Assembly: GCA_003254905.1 (NCBI GenBank)
Contig: QANU01034901.1
Span: 209,857-273,856 of the forward strand
Direction: 5' to 3'
DNA: 64,000 nt
Origin: Nissolia schottii
Taxonomy: Eukaryota > Streptophyta > Magnoliopsida > Fabales > Fabaceae
Position numbers and translations under genes: made by a program. Under the pieces are notes generated by a model. It was not told the DNA's origin. It did no database searches and was given only the letters and a program-made list of their open reading frames with translations. Each line of letters opens with the position of its first letter. The stretch's first letter is position 1. Below, one piece after another: positions 47,101-57,426 of the stretch.

Positions 47101-47757
47101 AGAAGTGGCGGCATTAAACAACTGAGGAATCGAGTAACATGTACTTGTGATCCTGACAACACAAAGCATCAGTTGAATTATATAAATAGAAAGTCTTGCC
47201 TGGGTAGCACTAGTGTCAGCAACATAATCATATGTGAAATTCTGGCCGTTGATTGACAATGAATCACTGGAAATCTTCTGAACTATGGAATCTCCTTCGT
47301 CATTGTCGCAGCGAGACGGCCTCATCCTCACAACCACCTAAAAAAATCCAAAATAGTAAGTAAACTAAAAACCAAAAAATATCTCAAAGAAAAGTCTAAT
47401 TTCTTAGTCAACATCTATAAACCCCGAAAAAAAAAACGTTCGGGAGTGGAAAGGAGATACCTTGACGCCGGCATCGGAAGTGGCGGGGACTGAATTGCCA
47501 GAAATGGGGGCGTCGAGGGCAAGTTTGCGCTTGAGAGGGTTGGCAGAGGGAGGCCTAGGAGGCAAGGGGCTCCTCAATTTGGAATTGGGGTATACCGAAG
47601 GAGGAGGGTCATTCTCCTTGGAGGGTTTGTGCCTGCGAGATGGCCTGGGTTTCTTGGCGGAAGAGGAGGTAGGGTTTGAGGGAGAAGGGAACTCTGCGGG
47701 GGAAGGAGTGTGAGTGTCCCGCAAGATTGCATTTCTTGGGAGCATGAAATGCTTCAT
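41171..47757 (-). CDS. KIN12B: kinesin-like protein KIN-12A/12B (phragmoplast-associated, PAKRP1/PAKRP1L)
   Basis: Plus-end motor that localises to the phragmoplast midzone and keeps antiparallel microtubules in register during cytokinesis. Exons on minus: 47461-47757, 47200-47337, 47008-47091, 46793-46918, 46649-46708, 46517-46570, 46343-46435, 45721-45816, 45304-45449, 44160-44309, 43942-44071, 43002-43850, 42821-42919, 42586-42738, 41666-42502, 41171-41467; total 1202 aa (Arabidopsis about 1300). The leader is [14 protein letters not shown] and [17 protein letters not shown]. The motor spans about 96-440, with P-loop GQTGSGKT (172-179, across an exon joint), switch I NSESSRSH (297-304) and switch II DLAGSE (334-339). 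A serine-rich linker with [10 protein letters not shown] follows. Coiled coil extends from about 742, ending SGYDRCNI as in Arabidopsis. Intron 2 appears to be GC-AG. The A or B paralogue assignment is uncertain. Confidence 0.95.
44573..44730. mobile_element. hAT-like MITE in KIN12 intron 9
   Basis: 158-bp insertion flanked by exact direct repeats gattgcaaa (44564-44572 and 44731-44739). The ends cagtgttgcca and tgttaatgctg form a loose inverted repeat beginning CAG. The interior has the phrases tatagtggaatagcg, ctatagcggttatag and ctatagcag, seen in common plant hAT MITEs. It is wholly intronic. Confidence 0.75.
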
Positions 47758-49456
47758 CACTGCACAGAAATGGGTTCTAGAGAGAGAAAGATGAGAGAGA
47801 GTGGGGTTAGGGTTTGGGTCGGGGAAGACGAGAGAAACTGAGAAAGGAAAGATAGTGAGAGGCAGAGACAGTAGCAAACTAGCCGTTGGGATTTAAAATC
47901 CGGCACGTGTGACCTGCGTGATGAGAGATACGCAAACCATTATGGGCCAGCTATAAGCCCAATTATAGTCTCAGTGACCTTTGGGTCCAACCTCGTTGCG
48001 TGAAGATGTCTTCGATCAATTCCAAAAATAAACTTCCGGTCCGAAAATAAAAAAAACCTAGCATCTATAATCCTACCGAATGGACTTTGTTTTATTTTTA
48101 AAATTACCTTTTGTATTTTTGGGGGTTTAATAAAAGGGCTTTTTACTTTTTATAAAAAATGTACCAAGGATATTGGTTAAAGATCAAAGTGTTAACATTA
48201 ATACTTCTTATTACATTTTAGACTTATTAATTTTATTTTTTAATAAAATCATACCACTTTAAATTCTTTAACAAGAGTCCTTAGTTAAACTCTTAATAAA
48301 ATTATATTAGATTTTCACTTTCTTTGTAAACTTGCCTCCAAAAATCATCAAGTTTTACAAAACATTACCTCGACTTCCCCTCTTAACACTAACCTCCTAT
48401 AAATTTTAATAAAATTGTTCTTGTAGGATATGGAACCTAAAGTATTCAAATTATGGGGCATTAACATATATATGGATATAGGGTTTGTTGAATCTCAAAA
48501 CATGGGTCGAAAACAGATTTAACAATTGTATGAGTGAAAAAAAATTGAAATCACTATAAAGTGGGGCAATTTCATAATTTTCAGAAAAAAAAATTTAGGG
48601 GCCAAATATCGCCATCATGAGAGGTGAGTTTAGGGAGGGAACAAGGACTGAATGGAGCAGAGATGGAGCAGCGTTTGACCATTAATGTTTGTCCTGAAAT
48701 CGCCATAGACATTGGCAATTTCAACCCTTGCACAACGCCATTTTATGAAGCGCATGTTACCGAGGGGGAGACTGTGAATGCTTCGTTTTTGCACTCATGA
48801 ACGAACCATTATTCACATTCCACACTTCCTCATCACTTCAGTTTTTTCACACAGCACAGCAACACTTTCTCCTTACTTCTATTCTAATTTTTCAGTTTCA
48901 CTCAAGTGCATTTTTTTTTTCAGTTCCACTATAGTACTGATTTTTTTCGTTTCACTTCAGTTTATTTTTTCTTTTCATTTCGGTGCTTATTTCTTTCCTT
49001 TCATTCCAATTCTAAATTTTTTTCACAGTTAAGTTCTTGATTTTCTCCTTTCAAACAAGTTGTAACGAAGAAAAGTGTAAAGAGTTTATATGTATTTTAG
49101 TGAAAAAATAGTATTACGATGATGAGACCTCGGAAGGAAGATGATACTGTAAATCCGTTGTTATACATCTCACAAAAAATCCTTCAGAATGATCAGGTTC
49201 ATATTTATCTTATATAGACATTATTAATGTTATATTTGATTGGTCATGTGTATATTCATGTCTATATTCAAACATATTTTATTGTTATATTAAAACATAG
49301 TCGTAAAAAAGTGAGATATAAAGTATGCTCTACACTTGTCTTAGTATGAAGATCTTGTGTACCAGAAATGTCTAATAGATTTAACAAAAAAATAAACGCA
49401 GTAAAATAATAGTTGTTATTTGTTTATTTTTTAATCCTAATTATTATTGTTACAGA
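47758..49456. other. KIN12 5' flank and repeat-rich spacer
   Basis: Contains the KIN12 5' UTR and promoter (to about 48000), then AT-rich sequence. Near 48600-48780 phrases such as tgaaatcgccatagacattg resemble sequence that accompanies plant-mobile-domain elements. No intact gene is seen. Confidence 0.5.
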
Positions 49457-49650
49457 ATGTGTGACGATTGCGGACTAGCGGGGTTATTGAGCCACCAAAT
49501 CCCCCTATACGGTTGTATTTGGAAAATGCCGATTTGTTACATGCGGCCTTGTTACCCCAAATTGGAGTGAAGCAAGGACTTATTTCCACGCTTGTTGCAC
49601 GGTGGAGGCCAGAAACTCACGTTTCATCTTCCACACGGTGATAGGGTCTG
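49457..49650 (+). pseudogene. plant mobile domain (PMD) fragment
   Basis: The frame reads RTSGVIEPPNPPIRLYLENA then DLLHAALLPQIGVKQGLIST and LVARWRPETH. This resembles the start of the plant mobile domain found in MULE-type transposons and in the MAIN/MAIL1 host family. A stop lies just upstream in frame (GTG TGA CGA), and a one-base shift is needed to reach the expected TFHLPHGE (tttcatcttccacacggtga), so it is degenerate. Surrounding phrases of the type tgaaatcgccacc in both orientations also suggest a decayed transposon. Confidence 0.6.
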
Positions 49651-50455
49651 AAATCACCACCCTCCTAGGCGTACTGAAATCGCCACCCCCTGGGTGATTT
49701 CAGAGCCCCTGACACCTTTTTTTTTTTTAAATGGTACTAAAATTGTCATTGCTTGTGGCGATTTCAGTACCATCGCCCATACGTTTGTAAAAAATTTACC
49801 ATGTGCATATTATAGGCATATGTTTAATTTGAGTGCATATATCTGTAAAAATTTCTCAAATTATAGTTGACCTCCCATAGATTTAATTAAAAAAAAATTG
49901 TGTTATTTATAATTATAGGACATAGAACAATGTGTCAACCCACACTTTATTTATTATTAGTATAACATTTGTGTATCACAAAGAATTATTTTGATATGTG
50001 TGTTTTTATTTTGAATAGAATATATTGATTTGTTTTAAAAAAGGAAATTGAATTATATTTGTTTTAGCTGTCAAAGGATTTAAAATTTGAATTCAAAATA
50101 TTTTGGTTGAGGAATGGTATAAAATTTGAATTAGAAAACATGAGATTAGTGGACTAGGAATGCCGAGATTTGAATAAAAGATAAATTAATGGTAGAATGG
50201 TTAAGTAAAATAGTGATAGAAAAAATTCAAACATTTAATTAATATAGATAAAATGAAATTTTAGCAGAACTCAAACTAATAAAACATTTCATTCAATAAT
50301 AAATAAAATATAAATTAGTATAATATCTTAAGTATAAATAAGATTTTTATTGTTACATTAGCTCGCTTGTATTACTTGTAATTGTCCAAATAACTAACAC
50401 TAACCATATTTATCAATAACATGGCTGCTCGTAAAAATAAAAATAAAAATAATAT

Positions 50456-50530
50456 GGCCTATTAGCTCAGTTAGTCAGAGCGTTTGTGCTTGCGACTTGC
50501 CCTTTCCAAATTTAAGTCTTTACTCAAATA
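50456..50530 (+). other. tRNA-derived fragment (tRNA-Ile-like 5' half)
   Basis: ggcctattagctcagttagt followed by cagagcg closely follows the acceptor arm, A box and D arm of plant nuclear tRNA-Ile(AAU). After about 30 bases the match is lost: no anticodon stem, B box or 3' acceptor strand can be folded. It is a tRNA pseudogene or the head of a tRNA-derived SINE, not a working tRNA. Confidence 0.55.
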
Positions 50531-51214
50531 TTTGAACAAACCACTTTTATCAACTTCAACTTTCACATTTGTTTGTTCCTCAAAAAAGTCCACGTCAATT
50601 TAATTTTATATTAATCAACTTATTTTTTGAAGATTCAATGATTCGTTTTATTTTTATTTTTATTTTTTTAAATATGGTTCATAATTCATTCGTATTTACA
50701 AATGATTGGTTGGATAAGTGGCAAATAAATTGACCCACACAAGAATAAGAACACACCTTCGATTCGATTCTTTTTCTTGATAAACGCACATATTAGAGAG
50801 GAATTAGAGAAATTCGTGTGTTTAATCGTAACAATTATTTAAAAGTGTGTGTGTCCTGCAAAGTAAAATTCATCTTTTATTGTGCCAGCCGAATGATGGA
50901 TTAGATTTGTCATGACACAAAAATTTAGAGAAATTAATGTTTTAGGCCCAACACCAAAACCTGGAAGAGTAATAACGCCAGCGACAACTAAAAAAAGACA
51001 TTTCTTCTCGACGACCCACAAAAGAAACGAAAAAAAATTTGTTATGAGACAAGATTTATTAGTCCTCCATGCACGAAAAAGATCACTCACTAATACAAAA
51101 CATTATCATGTTACCACCATTTATTTTATATCCACACCAGTCACCAGCAGACAGACTACAAATACTCATCGCTTAACACGGTTTAAGCATATGATATCCC
51201 ACAAAAGCCTAGCT
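50531..51214. other. intergenic, phytocystatin 3' flank
   Basis: AT-rich sequence with nothing recognised apart from the presumed 3' UTR of the cystatin gene at the right end. Open frames such as 50912-51349 (+) are antisense to the cystatin. Confidence 0.55.
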
Positions 51215-51604
51215 TTACAGGGACGAGGAAGGAGCGAAATCGAGAAGCTGCTTGGAACGGAGCCACGGCTTCACCACCACCTCCGATTCGTACACTCTGC
51301 CTGCTCCTTTCTGCGTGCCCAAGATCTTCAGGTAGTACTTGATCCCTGACACCACCTGCTCCTGCGCCTCCACCACCTCCACGAACTCCACCGCCTCCTC
51401 CTCTTTCTCCACATCCCTCATCCTCTCGTTGTACTCCTCCACCGAGAACTTCCCCAGCTCCTGCACCTCCCTGTTCCCCTTCACGTCCTCGATCTCCGTT
51501 CTTCCTCCCACCAATCCCCTGTACGAATCCGTACAGAGGAACGAGGCAAACGCGACCAGGAGTGCCGTCAGTGTCACCGCCGGTGACCTTATCATTGCAG
51601 CCAT
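51215..51604 (-). CDS. phytocystatin (secreted cysteine-protease inhibitor)
   Basis: Phytocystatins reversibly inhibit papain-like cysteine proteases of the plant or of herbivores. The gene is intronless and gives 129 aa. Residues 1-26 are a signal peptide (TLTALLVAFASFLC). The inhibitory wedge elements are present: an N-terminal Gly pair (33-34, LVGG), the central loop QVVSG (83-87; QxVxG) and Pro-Trp (113-114, VKPW). The plant-specific helix motif LARFAV.. appears as LGKFSVEEYN (50-59). An expanded acidic stretch (MRDVEKEEEAVEFVEVVEA) lies between the helix and the loop. The length fits a type I (single-domain) cystatin. The gene is GC-rich and stands alone between repeat-rich spacers. The start is the first ATG before the hydrophobic leader. 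Confidence 0.93.
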   Translation of the reverse strand: MAAMIRSPAVTLTALLVAFASFLCTDSYRGLVGGRTEIEDVKGNREVQELGKFSVEEYNERMRDVEKEEEAVEFVEVVEAQEQVVSGIKYYLKILGTQKGAGRVYESEVVVKPWLRSKQLLDFAPSSSL

Positions 51605-52568
51605 GTCGCATTAACTGCTGCTCTTTCTTGTTTACCAAAACGATTAGGATTGTAATGGCGTTGCGGATACGACGCCGTTTATATAGGGCAAAATAAAAGA
51701 TGTTTGGAGGAAAACTAACTAAATAAAAAATGTTGCAGTGTTTATTGGTGTGTTGGATTGGGGTGGGGATATATATATATGGGAATTGAGATGCGGATAA
51801 TGGGGTTTAGGGTTTGAGAGGGGAGAGTTTATCGCATCGGGTTGCGGTGCGGTGCAGTGCAGTGCAGATCATGCGTGGGGGATAAGGTATGGGGCGAAAC
51901 GGGAAGCTGTTGCATTTTGTGTTTATTTTGTCTTTGTTGATACTTTTAGTGAGGACTGACGTAGTAGTAAGTCTTGCTGTGCTTGAGAGGAGCTGACAAA
52001 TAAGCCCACACCACTCTGAGAGACTGCCACGTTGGAAATTGCATGCCTGCAGCAACTGGTTTTTGTTTAGGAGACTGAATTTTTTTTGTTTTATAAAATT
52101 CATGTAGCACAAGAAATCTTTATTATTCTTATTTAATCTGATTATTTATGAATTCTCAAGATTTCATCTATAATAAAAAGAAAAAAATTAAAATAAATAA
52201 CTTTAATAATATTATAACGTAAAAGTGCAAGTACATAAGTAAAAATTACATAAATATAAATTAAAAGGAAATGAAAAATTAAAAGTAAAATAAGAATTAA
52301 AAGAAATTGAATGAAGAAAAAAATAGAAGAAATTGAGAATTTACATGTCGGAATGAAGAAGAAGTGGAAATAGAATACTTGATATTCTCCGATGGTATGT
52401 TGGCGTGGCGATGACAAGAATAGGTATAGACGACTTGTCAAACGCCTTAATTCTAACCTCCCTTATAAAAAAAACCTTATGATATAATAATTTTGCAATT
52501 AGTCTTCACGTAACCTCTCCTAAATTCTCCACTTTAAATTTGAAACAGCTCATTTTAATATATTGCAT
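51605..52568. other. cystatin promoter and AT-rich spacer
   Basis: Holds a short ta repeat (51769-51780), a ggtgc/agtgc tandem (about 51843-51868) and a long A/T-rich tract. No gene is seen. Confidence 0.55.
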
Positions 52569-52950
52569 ATTTTTAACTTAAAGTTTTCTCTTTTTCCAGG
52601 AGAGATCAATAAAGTAGAATCACTCCGCCGTCAATTAATTAAGCTTGACTGCAAAATGGAAGAAGTCACTGCGGCTTCTCTGGTTAACCATTATGGCAAA
52701 CAACTTATGCTGAAACAAGCTAAAGATATCTTTGCAGAATATGCAAACTCTCACACATCTAGTAAACTGCTATATAACTCTATGATGGATGTATATGCAA
52801 AACGTGGTGAACAAGAGAAAGCATATTTGCTATACAAGCAAGCAACAGAGGAAGGATGTGATTTTGGTGCTGATGGAATTAGCATCGTTGTAAATGCTTT
52901 GACGAATAGAGGTATATCACGGAACTGAGAAGATTAAAATGTTTATATTT
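52569..52950 (+). pseudogene. duplicated exon 3 of the EMB976-like PPR gene
   Basis: About 95% identical at the protein level to exon 3 of the intact PPR gene (60589-60900), and including about 30 bases of the preceding intron with its tttttccag acceptor and about 45 bases after the donor. Shared landmarks are INKVESLRRQLIKLDCKMEE, YGKQLMLKQA and LLYNSMMDVYAK. No neighbouring PPR exons are found, so it cannot encode a working protein. It carries a genomic (intron-containing) boundary, so it is a DNA-level duplicate, not a retrocopy. It lies directly beside LTR-element fossils. Confidence 0.92.
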
Positions 52951-52959
52951 AATATAGAC

Positions 52960-54065
52960 CCTTTTGTAACACATAGATTAAGGATAATCACCAATGATGG
53001 ATTAAGCTAGAAGCATAAGCACTTGTCTCTAGTGCGGTCATCAAGGGTTTGACATATGGTGGTGTCATAAAATACGCCCTGAGCAGATTCACAAAGAGAC
53101 AAGAAGGTGAACTATGAGGAGTTATGGATTGGAGGGCTTTAGATCTTGTCTCATGTCCCAAAGATGTCATGGGATCCATTCCAAGGCCTTTTGGCCAGCT
53201 ATGAGGACTTGGGAAGCAAGAAAGTGGATACGTCATCGCAACAACTAAACTTGACAACTTGCAACATCCCTCAAACTGTGGTCTCAGGGGCTCTTCTGTA
53301 CGCCCTTTGATGACCTGCTAAAGGTGCAACAAGGGTTTCTGACCTTATACCTTTTACGAACCCCTCATAATAACCTAGAAGAGAGAGCCAAAAAGTATTT
53401 TTCTTTATACTAGGTAGTTTGTGTAAGAAATCTATATTAAGGTAATGCTTGAGAGTGACACGTCCTAGTTAAAGTTACAGGCACAAGGACCCACGCAGCA
53501 GAGGGCCTTGTCCTGTAGTCCTGAAAATGACCTGTCAATAACAAGATCAAAGGGAGTCAAATAGCATCCTAGGAATGAGAAAAAGAAAAAGAAAAGAGGG
53601 AAAATAAAATAATAAAAAGGAGGATTCAGGAGAAAAACACACATGAAACAAAGAATAGAGCACACACACCCCAAGCATAGCAACCAAAATAGAAAATCCC
53701 AAGCTGGAGGGCGTATCTAAAAACACCAGAAATATTTTGCTCTCAAACCCAACAGTTGAAGCCACCCATACAAGGGCTTGGATTGGAGGACAAGGTTGTT
53801 CACCCCTTACATTCCAACTCTCATAGCCCACATTTTCCTTTCTTTCCATTCCTCTTTCTTTCCTTAAGTCTCAAAACAAGCTTAAGAACTCATAATCTCT
53901 CATTTTCTCACTTTCATTCTTATGTTTTAAACTTGTCTACCAAAACAATTTAAATCATTGGCGACTCCACTGGGTTTGAGCTTCAGGGAAGCATGGAAGG
54001 AAGATCACCACCAATTACGCCGCGAACACTGAACTTTAAGTTAGAGGATAGGATTTTCCTCTAAA
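52960..54065 (+). mobile_element. fossil of a Ty3/gypsy LTR retrotransposon (Ogre/Tat-like): LTR part plus primer-binding site
   Basis: The key sign is tggcgactccactggg at 53959, which matches the primer-binding site complementary to the 3' end of tRNA-Arg used by Ogre/Tat elements. The sequence before it would be the 3' part of a left LTR, ending ...aaatca. Only about 100 bases of the internal region remain before another LTR begins. The element is broken and lacks its coding region and right LTR. The left border is approximate. Confidence 0.45.
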
Positions 54066-55119
54066 TGACGGTGAGGGTGTCCAGTTCACGGATTTCGCGT
54101 AATAAATAAATATACGAACCATTTATTTACACTGGAAATTTAAATTACTAAAATTATTTTAAAAAATTGACAGTCAAGGTAATGGTTTCGCGGTCTCACG
54201 AAATTCCGCGGGATTCGAATCAATTTTGTGTTATCGCCAGAATTTAAATACGTATCGAAGGTACCCTTAAAACGTACTTTTACGAAAGTAAATTTATGAG
54301 TACCTTGAATTAATTTAAATTCCTTATTAAGACAGTTAATATAAAGTGTTTTTATGATTAGATAATTTTTATGATATCCGTTAAATTTTCGCGCACGGAT
54401 GACTATACATATACACGGATAGTTAACGACCGAACACGATCAAACACACCATTTCTCATTTCTAATTTCCCACTCCAGCCATGACCCATACGGTTCCCTA
54501 TTTCCCCCAAAATTAATTAATCCTAACTAGTCAAACTTGCCCATACCTAGCCCATACCCCATACTTCCACCCATGCTTCCATCACCTCCAACTCTCTAAA
54601 ATTAATTTAATTTCCCTTCACCCATCAGCCACAAGGTCATGGCTTCACTCCCTAAATCCTAAGAGAAATTTCATTTCTTTCCTCTACACATACAAGTCCA
54701 ACTAAGCTTGGAAGATCACACCTTCATCATCTCATTTTCTCTCTTGTTTCCTTGCCTTTCTTGTTTCATTTTCTCACCCAAAACCGTGTAACATACCCCA
54801 AAAATCCCCTCATCTTCACTCTTCATCTTCTTCCATAAACCAACCAATAAAGATCACTCTACAACCATCATATAGGAACACCATTTTATTCTCCTTACAA
54901 AGCCCTAAGAACAACACCATCATTCTCACAAATTTCCCTCACTTTCCTCTCCTCCAAAACCGTGAGCTTGCTTCTAGTTTCCCTCAAGTTTCTCTTGAAG
55001 AAAAGTGACCAAAGACTTGGAAGGCACCAAGGCTTCTAAGGACTTTCACTCCAAGCTTCAATCACCACCCCAAAGCCTCTCCACAAGTGAGCAACTTTTG
55101 TTGACCATTTCTTGAAGTG

Positions 55120-55235
55120 ATCCATAAATGTTTATAGATAGATATTTTTATGTGTATGTTGTTATTGTTTGTCTGGAAAATATTGATAGATATTTTTATG
55201 TATATGTTGTTGTTGTTTGTCTGGAAAATATTGGT
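55120..55235. repeat. two tandem copies of a 60-bp unit inside the LTR
   Basis: The segment tagatatttttatgt..atgttgtt..ttgtttgtctggaaaatatt occurs twice, at about 55137-55185 and 55189-55232, with few differences. Confidence 0.8.
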
Positions 55236-55952
55236 GTTTATCTGTGACTTGCTGAATATAAACATACCTAAGCGTGAATGAGATTTTTATATGAAAATAA
55301 TGATTTTGAGGGTGTTCCCAAGAGGAGTGAAAGTGAGGTTTTGAGTGAGCTTAAGAAAATGTTTGAGAAAAAGATTTAAGTTTTTGAGTGAACCTAAGAA
55401 AAATGCTTGAGAAAAAGGTTAAGAAATGAGTGGAATAAACAAAAGAGTAAGGCTGTGAAAAGATTTGCTCGTCAGGCTGCTAAGCGACCCTGGAGGGGCG
55501 CTGAGCGACCTGAGCGTTCCCAATGTCCGCTGAGCGGCCCTAGAGAGGGCGCTGAGCGACCTGGAGAACCCTAGGTCGCTGGGCGACTACTAACAGGGTA
55601 GTTGAGGTCCCGCATATCCCAATAAGCACTACTTCACCTAAATTTATGCATGAAGAGTTTATGTAACAACTGTATGTTATGTGTTGTATATGTGATATTT
55701 TGGCATCATAAGATAATGGTTGTCATTAGGGCTTTAGAACAACCTTAAATAACTAGAAGTTAATCACATAATTGTGTAAAGAGAATAAATGAACCTCAGG
55801 GAAAAATGTAACATCTGAAGAGGGTTCCGACCACAGTGGGTCCGGTATGTCTTGAAGATATATGAACATAGTTATATGAATAGGAAATCGCCTCTCATGA
55901 CAACTTTCTTGCATGGTATGAGGCCTGTAAGGAAGATATGGTTAAGATATGG

Positions 55953-56255
55953 TCAGTATTCCTATAGGTAGGTGGCTTGTAGGATGATCTCTTCCCTGTA
56001 GGTAGAGGCTTACAGGGGAGGGATGATCAGTATTCCTGTAGGTAGGTGGCTTGCAGGGATAGTCTCTTTCCTGTAGGTAGAGGCTTGCAAGGAAGGGATG
56101 ATCAGTAGTCCTGTAGGTATAGGCTTGTAGAGGAGGGATGGTCAGTATTCCTGCAGGTAGAGACTTGCAGGGATCGTCTCTTTCATATAGGTAGAGGCTT
56201 GCAGGAGAGGGATGGTCAGTATTCTTACAGGTAGAGGCTTGCAAAGAAAGGGTAT
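55953..56255. repeat. minisatellite of about 33-36-bp units inside the LTR
   Basis: About eight imperfect units of the pattern cctgtaggtagaggcttgca followed by gggagggatggtcagtatt, alternating with a variant ending gggatagtctctttc. Variation between units is mainly single bases and one long or short form. Confidence 0.85.
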
Positions 56256-57243
56256 TACATGATGTATGCATATGATTATGTACGTATATGATAAGACAAT
56301 GTCAAGTGAGAAAGATTTCACAAGACCGCCTCTAGGAGAATAGGAGACACGAGAGTACATGACCCGATGTCACGTGACTCAAGCGAATAGGATTAGTAAG
56401 CACGCCCAATTTTCCTTTGATAGGTAATGCAAAGACTAGAATACCTCAATCACCTAGTAAATTAGATAAAGCTACTCAGGACTGACATGGTTTAAAATAA
56501 GTAGGGATTTTAGTATACTTTGACACCTAAAGATCTCCTGAGTGGCATGGATCATAAATGAGTCGATAACATATAGTTATGCCCCATAGGATCCCCACTA
56601 AGAACGCAAGGTTCTCACCCCCACTCATTTATGGTTCCAGGCGAGCCCAACGAGTACACGGGAAAGTAGGAGGCGTCATATGGTGATTGAAGGCCTTGAA
56701 ATCAAGATGTTCCAGGGAAGTAACATGACTACAATTATATCTACGCATCATGATTCCTAGGCATTTTGTACTTTGTATTAGCCAAATGGATTAGACATGC
56801 CATTAGCTCTTATATGCAGTAGATGTATATGTATATGTATAAGCAAAGGTATAATTATTTATGGATCCATGTGAATGTGTGTGTGTGTGTATGATGAAAT
56901 GTTATGCACGATTTCCTTATATGTCATTAAACGCCTAAGTCCTATAGACTCTATCGCTTGCTTTTATATGCATGTCTTCTCGAACACGCATGACGCATAT
57001 TTTATGTTTTAATAAAGAAAGGAAAAAGTTTTTAACTGGTCCATATTTTCAGTAAAAGAGTATTTTTGAAGATAATATAAGACTAAAACTATTCCAACCA
57101 AAGCAATTAACAGCCCTGTGAGCATTGTTTACGATTTAAGCGTAAGCAACTAACAGGGGTGCTACAAAGGTGGAAGATGAAGAAGGAAGGGGAATGTTGC
57201 ATTCGACTGTTCCGTCTACACGCGCCAATGCGCGGAGCCGGGG

Positions 57244-57426
57244 ATGAGAGGGAGGTTCGACCTAGCAGCGTTCCCCATTGTCGAGAGCACCTACTGCCAT
57301 CGTGGCCTAGACCAGGAGATCATTTACACATTCCCGATGTTCACATACTCCACCGTGAATGGGCTCAAGATGGGTGGAGGGGTGGTTGGAGATTTGGGGA
57401 AAAGAAGAGGATGGTTGAGAGAATAG
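57244..57426 (+). pseudogene. fragment of an ATL-type RING-H2 E3 ligase gene
   Basis: The frame contains RGLDQEIIYTFPMFTYSTVN followed by GLKMG (57301-57375). This is the GLD motif and following segment that precede the RING-H2 finger in ATL ubiquitin ligases (family form: RGLD..(V/I)I.TFP.F.YS.VK..K.G). The finger itself (CAVCLNEF...) is missing: after GLKMG the sequence turns into a glycine/arginine tail and stops. It abuts the right end of the LTR at 57166. Relationship to ATL is by motif only. Confidence 0.65.

Larger units (their letters stand above)
54066..57166. mobile_element. probable solo LTR of a large LTR retrotransposon, about 3.1 kb
   Basis: Begins near tgacggtgagggtgtcc and ends near acaggggtgctaca, so the TG...CA termini are plausible. 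No retroviral-type protein region is seen inside. The interior has repeated gctgagcgacc motifs (55470-55590) and a minisatellite (55953-56255), features I associate with long LTRs of Phaseoleae. It appears inserted in, or joined to, the Ogre-like fragment on its left. A matching 5-bp target duplication was not found, so the borders are approximate. It is a remnant, of moderate age at most, since its internal repeats remain recognisable. Confidence 0.5.

Noticed and set aside
55062-56360. Minus-strand frames rich in repeated phrases (SLYLYERDDP, NNNIYIKISI)
   Set aside because: They translate the minisatellite and the 60-bp tandem repeat of the LTR, not a protein gene.
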